Assembly: GCA_900759565.1 (NCBI GenBank)
Contig: CAAEVV010000036.1
Span: forward strand, 1 to 12,545
Direction: 5' to 3'
DNA length: 12,545 bases
Source of the DNA: an uncultured Collinsella sp.
GTDB taxonomy: Bacteria; Actinomycetota; Coriobacteriia; Coriobacteriales; Coriobacteriaceae
Of the stretch, positions 7,176 through 12,545 are shown in pieces; within the stretch, counting starts at the first letter, position 1; the number at the start of each line of letters is the position of its first letter. The notes beneath the pieces were generated by a model. That model searched no databases. It saw only the letters and a list, made by a program, of their open reading frames with translations, and was not told the DNA's origin. The translations under genes and the position numbers were made by a program.

Positions 7176-9079
7176 CAGCAGTCCTCCTCTCGCGAGACCG
7201 TCTTGGATTTAGCAATGTCCGCGACGTTAGAAGGACCGTCCGAGCGACCGATCAGCAAATCTACCAACTCGTCGGCCAACGACTCAACCGTATAGAGCCC
7301 GCCGCGACGCAGCGGCACGCCCGCTTCCGCGAGCGCCAACGCCATGCGCTGAGCAGCAGGTACGCCCAAGCCGATCGACTTGAGCTCATCGGCATGCGCA
7401 AACACCTGCACGGGGGTTCCCTCGGCAAACACCGCGCCTTCGTTCATTACGACGATACGGTCGCAGCAATTGGCCAGGTCATCCATACTATGCGAAACCA
7501 TGACAACGGTCAGGCCCTCGCGATGGAGTCGACCGATGAGCCCTAGGAAATCCTTGCGCGCAGCCGGATCGAGCCCCGCCATGGGCTCATCGAGCACCAG
7601 GACCTCGGGCTCCATGGCGAGCACGCCGGCGAATGCCACGCGCCGTTGCTGACCGCCCGAAAGCTCAAAGGGGCTCTTGTCGCCGACCGTGGAAAGGTCG
7701 AGGCCCACGCGTGAGAGCGATGACTCGACACGACGGTCGACTTCATCTTGCGGCAAGCCAAGGTTGTGCGGACCAAACGCCACGTCCTGCGCCACGGTTT
7801 CGGCAAACAGCTGACGCTCGGGATATTGAAACACCACGCCGACCTTGGCCTTAACCGCGGCGGCGTCTTTCTTGTTTGACAGATCGAGCCCCAGCGCGCG
7901 AACGGACCCCTCCTGGGGGCGAATCAAACCGTTGAGATGCTGGACCAGCGTCGACTTACCCGAACCGGTATGACCTGCCAAGCCCAGGAACTCGCCGCGA
8001 CGCACCGTCAGCGATACATCGCGCAGGGCCCACGGGCTGCTGGGGTCGTTTCCCCAGAGAGCCTGTTTGCTCGATTTGCCCGCAGTGGCCGAGCGCTTAT
8101 GCCAGCGGCGGCGCTCGCGCGGACTGAGCGAATAACTGTACGAAACATGGGATAGTTCGATGACGGGCTCTGGTACGTTATCTTCGTTGTCTGCCGAAAC
8201 AGTGCCGTCAGCGATTTCCAACTGGGGCGCGGAAGGCTGCCCCGCGGTGCCCGCCTCACTTCGCTCGGTATAGACCTGCGCAACCTCGGCAACCATATCT
8301 GCCTCACGCACCTGCGAATGAACAGGCACGCCCTTCGCACGAAGCGCCATGCCCAAACGGCACGACTCTGGCATGTCAAGGTTGAGCTGAGCGAGTTCAT
8401 TCGCCCGCGTCAGAATCTCCTCGGGCGTGCCCAGCATGGCAACTCGTCCCGTCTGAAACACGGCGACACGATCGGCCTCGGCAGCCTCTTCCATAAAGTG
8501 CGTAATCATCACGATAGTCATGCCGCGAGCGTGCAACGCGCGGCAAGCCTTCATAAGACCCTTGCGTCCGCGCGGGTCGAGCATCGAGGAGGCCTCATCC
8601 AAAATGAGAACGCGCGGCTCCATGGCGAGCACGCCGGCAAGCGCCACGCGCTGCTTTTGTCCGCCCGAGAGCGCATGGGTCTCGTGGCGCTCAAAGCCCA
8701 CCAGGCCCACGCCCTTCAGCGCCTCGCGTACGCGCTGCGCAATTTGCGCCGATGGCACGCCAAGGTTTTCGGGACCGAACGCAACGTCATCTTCGACAAG
8801 CGTTGCCACCAGCTGATCATCGGGATTCTGGAACACCATGCCCGCGGTCGAACGAATGTCGTAGACCAACTCGGGATCGGACGCATCAATGCCGTTGACG
8901 CGCACCGTGCCCGCATCGGGCTGCAGCAGCGCATTCAGATGCTTGGCAAACGTCGACTTGCCCGACCCATTGCCACCGAGGATGCAGAAAAACTCCCCGT
9001 CCTTAATGCTCAGATCGATGCCGTCAAGCGCCTGGGCGGCACCGTCATAGCTAAAGGAAACGCCCCGACACTCAATCAT
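7175..9079 (-). CDS. ecfA: Fused double ATPase of an ECF transporter (EcfA1-EcfA2)
   Basis: Two complete ABC ATPase domains lie in one 634-residue chain and power vitamin uptake. Domain 1 has Walker A GGNGSGKST (35-43), FQNPDDQ (83-89), LSGGQ (137-141), DEASSMLD (161-168) and switch H194; this is EcfA1-like. Domain 2 has GHTGSGKST (369-377), FQYPERQLF (417-425), LSGGQ (473-477), DEPMAGLD (497-504) and H530; this is EcfA2-like. All catalytic parts look intact in both. Between them is an acidic linker (about 272-305). Domain 2 also carries a basic insertion of about 28 residues (318-346) between its first strands. In Firmicutes the two halves are usually separate genes. The ATG at 9079 overlaps the ribU stop as ATGA. 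Confidence 0.95.
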   Translation of the reverse strand: MIECRGVSFSYDGAAQALDGIDLSIKDGEFFCILGGNGSGKSTFAKHLNALLQPDAGTVRVNGIDASDPELVYDIRSTAGMVFQNPDDQLVATLVEDDVAFGPENLGVPSAQIAQRVREALKGVGLVGFERHETHALSGGQKQRVALAGVLAMEPRVLILDEASSMLDPRGRKGLMKACRALHARGMTIVMITHFMEEAAEADRVAVFQTGRVAMLGTPEEILTRANELAQLNLDMPESCRLGMALRAKGVPVHSQVREADMVAEVAQVYTERSEAGTAGQPSAPQLEIADGTVSADNEDNVPEPVIELSHVSYSYSLSPRERRRWHKRSATAGKSSKQALWGNDPSSPWALRDVSLTVRRGEFLGLAGHTGSGKSTLVQHLNGLIRPQEGSVRALGLDLSNKKDAAAVKAKVGVVFQYPERQLFAETVAQDVAFGPHNLGLPQDEVDRRVESSLSRVGLDLSTVGDKSPFELSGGQQRRVAFAGVLAMEPEVLVLDEPMAGLDPAARKDFLGLIGRLHREGLTVVMVSHSMDDLANCCDRIVVMNEGAVFAEGTPVQVFAHADELKSIGLGVPAAQRMALALAEAGVPLRRGGLYTVESLADELVDLLIGRSDGPSNVADIAKSKTVSREEDC

Positions 9080-9666
9080 GCGCGGCCTTTGACCTGGTCC
9101 TTCTTGGGCGTGATGAGATTAGAGACCGCCTTGTACACCGCCAGCGTGAGTACCGAGTTAAGCACAGTCTTGATGAGGTTAAACGGCAAAACAGCGGGAA
9201 GCATGAGCGGCAGAATCACATCGGCCGAGCCATACCAGAACCATACGCCAATAGTAAGGTTTGCGACCATAGACAGCGCTGTAGCGGCAATGACGCCGAG
9301 CACCAGGCCAATCACGGCACCCTTGTAGGTGTGCATCTTCTGATAGACGATAGCCGCAGGCAGAATATAGCCCAGCGTGGCAACCAAGTTCATAAGCGCA
9401 CCGACCCAATCGCCCGTGGTAAGCGCATGGATAACGATCGCCATAGCGGCAACAGCTGTGCCGGCACCAGGGCCATACGCAAATCCACACACCATCGCCG
9501 GCACCAGCGACGGGTCATAGGTCAAAAACGGCGCCGAAGGAAGGATGGGCAGCTGCACGTACATAAACAGGGCGCCCAAGGCACACATCAGCGCCATGGT
9601 AACGAGCTGTTTGGTGCTCCACCTATTCGTGTTCTCAAAATGGATATGCTGCGACTGTTCAGACAT
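9076..9666 (-). CDS. ribU: Riboflavin ECF transporter S-component RibU
   Basis: RibU is the membrane protein that binds riboflavin outside and hands it over with EcfT-EcfA. The 196 residues form about six hydrophobic helices. The first carries the AxxxA pattern (A25, A29) that S-components use to contact EcfT, followed by PxxP and TYDPSLVPA, as in RibU-type ECF proteins. The ATG at 9666 is chosen because AGGTGA lies 5-6 nt upstream; an in-frame ATG at 9687 falls inside the 3' strand of the riboswitch and has no ribosome site. Substrate assignment rests mainly on the FMN riboswitch directly upstream and is strong. Flavin excess should switch it off. Confidence 0.93.
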   Translation of the reverse strand: MSEQSQHIHFENTNRWSTKQLVTMALMCALGALFMYVQLPILPSAPFLTYDPSLVPAMVCGFAYGPGAGTAVAAMAIVIHALTTGDWVGALMNLVATLGYILPAAIVYQKMHTYKGAVIGLVLGVIAATALSMVANLTIGVWFWYGSADVILPLMLPAVLPFNLIKTVLNSVLTLAVYKAVSNLITPKKDQVKGRA

Positions 9667-9670
9667 AAGA

Positions 9671-9678
9671 TCACCTGC
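9671..9678 (-). promoter_or_regulatory. ribU ribosome binding site and presumed riboswitch output
   Basis: The minus strand reads GCAGGTGA, 5-6 nt before the ATG at 9666. The same eight bases occur in the inserted arm of the aptamer at 9787-9794. This site decides the ribU start and is the natural target for sequestration. Confidence 0.6.
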
Positions 9679-9680
9679 CT

Positions 9681-9860
9681 CTTTCATCCGGACTCTAACC
9701 GTTGGTACTGGGATCTCACCAGTTCAGCCGGCATGCGAACCAACGCACACACGGGTCGCGGACTCATCGGCTCGGTCGCAGGCATCTCACCTGCGCCACG
9801 GCGTCCCTTTGACACCGCCCGATTTACCGCCAGTGGGGAATTCCACCCCGCCCTGAAACA
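9681..9860 (-). promoter_or_regulatory. FMN riboswitch (RFN element) of the ribU operon
   Basis: The minus strand carries the conserved RFN blocks in order: GGGTGGAATTCCC-x-ACTGGCGGTAAA, AGTCCGCGACC, ACTGGTGAGATCCCAGT, CCAACGGTTAGAGTCCGGATGAAAGAGG (given in parts, 9858 down to 9679). TTTCA (9854-9858) and TGAAA (9682-9686) close the P1 helix. The aptamer ends only about 15 nt before the ribU start and no terminator fits between, so control is most likely at translation by hiding the ribosome site. An extra bifurcated arm (about 9767-9822) is inserted. FMN binding should reduce expression. Confidence 0.93.
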
Positions 9861-9869
9861 GCAATTGCA

Positions 9870-9897
9870 AGTGTAGCACGAGCAGGTTTTCGCGCAA
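9870..9897 (-). promoter_or_regulatory. Probable promoter of the ribU operon
   Basis: The minus strand has -35 TTGCGC (9892-9897), a 16-bp spacer and an extended -10 TGC-TACACT (9870-9878). Predicted initiation near 9863 coincides with the 5' edge of the riboswitch. The -35 is weak but the extended -10 and the position support the call. Confidence 0.5.
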
Positions 9898-10064
9898 GTA
9901 TGCCGAGGGTAATTTATGGTGGGGATCAGCTGCCGCAACAACCACGTTCCCCACCCATCCCAAAGTAACGCGCTTTTCGCGGCAAAGCCGCGAAACAGCG
10001 AAAGGGACACGTATCCCCATCAACCACATTCTCCGCCCACGCCGACCTCAAGGCCGTAAACGCA
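9898..10064. other. Non-coding region between the ribU promoter and the groEL 3' element
   Basis: No gene is visible. Two inverted repeats occur: GGTGGGGA/TCCCCACC (9918-9925/9948-9955) and a 9-bp stem TTTCGCGGC/GCCGCGAAA with loop AAA (9975-9983/9987-9995), extended by CGCT/AGCG with one bulge. Neither is followed by a T-run on the minus strand. The second could end or stabilise groESL mRNA that passes the longer hairpin upstream. Confidence 0.5.
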
Positions 10065-10209
10065 GGGGATCCGGGGGGCGTGACGGGGTTTCTCTCCGGA
10101 ACATTCCGCAGGACGCAAAGAGGCTCCGCAGCGCGAAGCGCGATGCGGAGCCTCTTTGCATGTCCGAGGACGTTCCGGAGAGAAACCCCCGTCACGCCCC
10201 CGGATTCCC
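10065..10209. repeat. 145-nt near-perfect palindromic element after groEL
   Basis: The outer arms 10065-10102 and 10172-10209 pair over 38 nt with one bulged base on each side and one G-U wobble. The inner arms 10115-10130 and 10144-10159 are a perfect 16-bp stem closing on a GCGC-GAA-GCGC tip. The 12-nt segments between them (10103-10114, 10160-10171) pair partly and also resemble each other as direct repeats. It begins 26 nt after the groEL stop. No T-tract follows, so it is not an ordinary intrinsic terminator. Options are a groESL 3' processing or stability structure, a small structured RNA, or a dispersed palindromic (MITE/REP-like) repeat. Confidence 0.8.
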
Positions 10210-10235
10210 GGTGGGAGTTCTAGACCTTGTCGGCC

Positions 10236-11873
10236 TTAGTACATACCGCCGCCCTGCTGACCAGCGGTAGCAGCAGCGATTGCGTCCTCAAGCTGAGTGT
10301 TCTTGGGGACATCGGAGACGGTAGCCTCGGTGATGAGGATCAGGCTGGCGACAGAAGCAGCGTTCTGCAGGGTGACGCGGCTGACCTTGACGGGGTCGAG
10401 GACGCCCATCTCGATCATGTCGCCCCACTCGCCGTTGGCAGAGTTGAGACCCTGGCCGGCGGGCAGCTCGGCAACCTTGTCGACCACGACAGCGCCCTCA
10501 AAACCAGCGTTCTTGGCGATGGTAGCGACCGGAGCAGTCAGAGCCTTCTTGACGATATCGACGCCGATCTTCTCCTCGGGGTCGTCGATCTCGACAGCAT
10601 CGAGCGCAGGAGCAGCATCCATGAAGGCGACGCCGCCACCGGCGACAATGCCCTCCTCGACAGCAGCGCGGGTAGCCTGCAGGGCGTCCTCGACGCGATG
10701 CTTGATCTCCTTGAGCTCAGACTCGGTAGCAGCGCCGACCTTGATGACGGCAACGCCACCGGAGAGCTTGGCCAGGCGCTCCTGGAGCTTCTCACGGTCG
10801 AAGTCAGAGGTGGTGTTCTCCATCTCACCCTTGATCTGAGCGATACGAGCGTCGATGGCCTCCTTGGAGCCAGCGCCGCCGACGACGACGGTGTTGTCCT
10901 TGGAGATGGTGACGGACTTAGCGGTACCGAGCATATCGGCGGTGATGTCAGCGACCTTCACGCCCAGCTCGTCCAGGGCAGCCTGGCCACCGGTGAGGAC
11001 GGCGATGTCCTCGAGGATGCGCTTGCGGCGATCGCCGTAGCCCGGGGCCTTGACGGCGCAGACGTTGAGGGCGCCACGGATCTTGTTGAGGACCAGGGTC
11101 GGCAGAGCCTCGCCGTCGATGTCCTCAGCGATGATGAGCAGGCCACGGCCAGCGCGCTGGACAGCCTCGAGAACGGGCATGATGTCCTGAACGCTGGAGA
11201 TCTTCTGGTCGGTGATGAGGATGTACGGATCCTTCATCACGGCCTCCATGCGGTCGTTGTCCGTGACGAAGTAAGCGGAGACATAGCCCTTGTCGAACTG
11301 CATGCCCTCGACGGTGTCGATGGTGATGTCGAACGTCTGGGAATCCTCGACGGTGATGACGCCGTCCTTGCCCACGACCTCCATGGCCTCGGCGATCTTC
11401 TCGCCGACCTCGGGGTCACCGGCGGAGATGGTACCGACGGAAGCGATCTGCTCCTTGGTCTCGACCGGCTTGGCCTGCTTCTTCATCTCGGCGACGGCGG
11501 CGTTGACGGCCTTATCGATGCCGCGACGGATGGCCAGCGGGTTGGCACCAGCGGCGACGTTGCGCAGGCCGTCGTTGACGATGGCCTGAGCGAGCAGGGT
11601 TGCGGTAGTGGTGCCGTCACCCACGGTGTCGTTGGTCTTGGTGGCAACCTCCTTCACCAGCTGAGCGCCCATGTTCTCGATGTTGTCCTCGAGCTCGATC
11701 TCCTTGGCGACAGAAACGCCGTCGTTGGTGATGGTCGGGGCACCGAACGTGCGCTGCAGCGCAACGTAGCGACCCTTGGGACCCATGGTGACGGTAACGG
11801 CGTCGGCCAGAGTGTTGACGCCCTTGGCAAGCTTAGCGCGGGCATCGGTGTTGAACGTAATGTTCTTTGCCAT
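10236..11873 (-). CDS. groEL: 60-kDa chaperonin GroEL
   Basis: GroEL forms the double-ring ATP-driven folding chamber that works with GroES in the cytoplasm. The 545 residues cover the full protein. MAKNITF starts the chain; GPKGR (31-35), GDGTTTA (85-91, with the catalytic aspartate D86), VEDALQATRAAVEEG and AGGGVAF are standard equatorial motifs. The C-terminus is GGGMY, shorter than the long GGM tails of many bacteria. The ATG at 11873 has GGAGG about 10 nt upstream. It lies 96 nt after groES. No second groEL is in the window, though actinobacteria often have one elsewhere. Confidence 0.99.
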   Translation of the reverse strand: MAKNITFNTDARAKLAKGVNTLADAVTVTMGPKGRYVALQRTFGAPTITNDGVSVAKEIELEDNIENMGAQLVKEVATKTNDTVGDGTTTATLLAQAIVNDGLRNVAAGANPLAIRRGIDKAVNAAVAEMKKQAKPVETKEQIASVGTISAGDPEVGEKIAEAMEVVGKDGVITVEDSQTFDITIDTVEGMQFDKGYVSAYFVTDNDRMEAVMKDPYILITDQKISSVQDIMPVLEAVQRAGRGLLIIAEDIDGEALPTLVLNKIRGALNVCAVKAPGYGDRRKRILEDIAVLTGGQAALDELGVKVADITADMLGTAKSVTISKDNTVVVGGAGSKEAIDARIAQIKGEMENTTSDFDREKLQERLAKLSGGVAVIKVGAATESELKEIKHRVEDALQATRAAVEEGIVAGGGVAFMDAAPALDAVEIDDPEEKIGVDIVKKALTAPVATIAKNAGFEGAVVVDKVAELPAGQGLNSANGEWGDMIEMGVLDPVKVSRVTLQNAASVASLILITEATVSDVPKNTQLEDAIAAATAGQQGGGMY

Positions 11874-11903
11874 GGTAGGTAATCCTCCAAAAGAAATGTG
11901 ACT

Positions 11904-11939
11904 CGCGTCGCCGCTTCCGAGTCCTATGCGGCGGGCGCG
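11904..11939 (-). other. GC-rich hairpin in the groES-groEL spacer
   Basis: CGCG..GCCGC pairs with GCGGC..CGCG (11904-11914/11928-11939) in the 96-nt gap between the genes. Such an intercistronic stem could affect mRNA stability or the GroES:GroEL ratio; this is inference only. Confidence 0.3.
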
Positions 11940-11969
11940 TTCAAAGACGAATCAGAGATTCTGACGAGA

Positions 11970-12263
11970 CTAGGCCTCGACGACAGCGTAGATGTCGTCG
12001 GCGCGCATCAGCAGATACTTCTCGCCGTCGACCTTGACCTCGTTGCCACCGAACTTACCGTAGATGACAACGTCACCGACCTTGACGTCCATGGGGATGC
12101 GCTCACCCTTGTCGTTGACCTTGCCGGCGCCCACGGCAACGATGGTGCCGCGCTGCGGCTTCTCCTGGGCGTTGCTGGCGATGTACAGACCAGAAGCGGT
12201 CTTCTGCTCGGCCTCGTCGGGCTTGACCAGAACACGATCTGCAAGCGGCTTCAAAGACGACAT
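11970..12263 (-). CDS. groES: 10-kDa co-chaperonin GroES
   Basis: GroES is the heptameric lid of the GroEL chamber. The 97 residues match the usual length. LKPLADRVLVKP (4-15), RGTIVAVGAGK, VKVGDVVIYGKFGGNEVK and a C-terminal LMRADDIYAVVE are diagnostic. The mobile loop (about 17-35) has G-L-Y-I where many GroES proteins have G-I-V-L, so a tyrosine is in the hydrophobic tripeptide that contacts GroEL. The ATG at 12263 has a very strong AAGGAGGAG about 6 nt upstream. It is the first gene of the heat-shock operon, with a degenerate CIRCE-like site about 130 nt upstream. Confidence 0.98.
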   Translation of the reverse strand: MSSLKPLADRVLVKPDEAEQKTASGLYIASNAQEKPQRGTIVAVGAGKVNDKGERIPMDVKVGDVVIYGKFGGNEVKVDGEKYLLMRADDIYAVVEA

Positions 12264-12291
12264 GCTTGTCTCCTCCTTTTTGGGCCGCGCG

Positions 12292-12300
12292 GTTATACCA
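12292..12300 (-). promoter_or_regulatory. Possible extended -10 box for groESL
   Basis: The minus strand reads TGG-TATAAC, an extended -10 that would start transcription near 12285 and give a leader of roughly 20 nt. A second TATAAC lies at 12356-12361. Neither has a convincing -35 at normal spacing, although TTGACT occurs at 12369-12374, too close to the second box. Which one is used is uncertain. Confidence 0.35.
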
Positions 12301-12372
12301 CGCGAATTAACCCTTTTTGTTTGCGTACGCGTTGAATGGTACCCACGAATGGCGGGTTATACAACACGGAGT

Positions 12373-12391
12373 CAAAAAATCTTATTTTTTG
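12373..12391. repeat. AT-rich palindrome upstream of groES
   Basis: CAAAAAAT-CTT-ATTTTTTG is a perfect 8-bp inverted repeat. It overlaps a second pair, AAAATCT/AGATTTT (12376-12382/12398-12404), and abuts the CIRCE-like site. It may be an operator, an UP-like element, or a hairpin terminator in the plus direction. Confidence 0.4.
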
Positions 12392-12415
12392 GCACTTAGA
12401 TTTTCTGAATGCCGG
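12389..12415. promoter_or_regulatory. Degenerate CIRCE-like site (candidate HrcA operator) upstream of groES
   Basis: TTGGCACTT - 9 nt - GAATGCCGG has exactly the 9-9-9 layout of CIRCE (TTAGCACTC-N9-GAGTGCTAA), with 12 of 18 arm positions matching. The position upstream of groESL is the expected one. The match is imperfect, so chance is possible. Confidence 0.35.
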
Positions 12416-12452
12416 GGGATAACTTAGCGGTGGCTCCCGGGGCGGACCGGAG

Positions 12453-12545
12453 GGCATGAAGTTTGCTGCTCTACAGTCCTGCGCAAGACGGAAAGCACAT
12501 TAAGTGCTTTCCTTTGCGTGCGGAACTCGCGACAAACTTCATGCC
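12453..12545. repeat. Bulged palindromic element upstream of the groESL control region
   Basis: Outer arms GGCATGAAGTTTG (12453-12465) and CAAACTTCATGCC (12533-12545) are perfect 13-bp inverted repeats. An inner perfect 9-bp stem GGAAAGCAC/GTGCTTTCC (12490-12498/12504-12512) closes on ATTAA. The parts between pair with bulges. The right arm ends at the window edge, so the element may extend further. Its inner part resembles the element at 10065-10209. Confidence 0.7.

Noticed and set aside
5889..7295. A 468-codon plus-strand open frame across ecfT and a split-barrel gene
   Set aside because: It crosses several real genes on the other strand, is Arg/His-rich without domain motifs, and has no operon logic.
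9667..9687. Upstream ATG for ribU at 9687
   Set aside because: It lies in the conserved 3' strand of the FMN riboswitch (GGATGAAAG), lacks a ribosome site, and the ATG at 9666 has AGGTGA.
9684..10029. Two short minus-strand open frames over the ribU leader
   Set aside because: They overlap the riboswitch and promoter and have no family similarity; structure explains this sequence better.
10227..11882. A 551-codon open frame on the plus strand opposite groEL
   Set aside because: It mirrors the groEL coding region, has low-complexity Leu/Asp/Gly/Val-rich sequence, no family motif, and arises from the GC-rich codon pattern of the real gene.
12369..12374. TTGACT as a -35 box for groES
   Set aside because: The nearest TATAAC is only 8 bp downstream, and no good -10 lies at 16-18 bp.
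1..12545. CRISPR array, tRNA/rRNA genes, insertion sequences or phage genes
   Set aside because: No regular direct repeats, tRNA-like cloverleaf, transposase or phage motif was seen on either strand.

Overview
The window looks like chromosomal DNA from a Coriobacteriia actinobacterium of the human-gut type, most likely Collinsella or a close relative. This rests on high-GC coding sequence, the argC-argJ-argB-argD order, an ECF module with both ATPases fused in one protein, and actinobacterial-style GroES and GroEL. The genus is an inference; no marker gene here fixes it. Apart from a possible 35-nt gene tail at the left edge, every recognisable gene lies on the minus strand. The window therefore reads right to left as three transcription units.

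Unit 1 (about 12545 to 10065) is groES-groEL. A control region of about 280 nt upstream holds a degenerate CIRCE-like inverted repeat, an AT-rich palindrome and two TATAAC boxes. The unit is bracketed by two long bulged palindromes: one at the right edge of the window and a 145-nt near-perfect hairpin just after groEL. Their inner parts resemble each other.

Unit 2 (about 9900 to 5350) is a riboflavin-uptake operon under an FMN riboswitch: ribU (substrate-binding S-component), a fused double ATPase EcfA1-EcfA2, ecfT, and two related small split-barrel flavin-binding-type proteins. It ends at a strong GC-rich hairpin. The first three genes overlap at their stop/start codons (ATGA and TGATG), so they are translationally coupled. 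The riboswitch would lower expression of the whole set when FMN is plentiful, and this ties the two unknown small proteins to flavin. The aptamer has an inserted arm that carries a copy of the ribU Shine-Dalgarno region.

Unit 3 (about 5310 to 297) is argC-argJ-argB-argD. It encodes the middle of arginine biosynthesis by the acetyl-recycling route: acetylglutamate kinase, acetylglutamyl-phosphate reductase, acetylornithine aminotransferase, and the ornithine acetyltransferase that regenerates acetylglutamate. A 9+9 bp inverted repeat with ArgR-like half-sites lies upstream of argC. The last 260 nt at the left edge are non-coding and contain a 17-nt motif that recurs between argC and argJ.

No tRNA, rRNA, CRISPR array, transposase or phage gene was found. 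The most interesting features are the two flanking palindromic elements, the riboswitch insertion, and the paired flavoprotein-like genes under FMN control.
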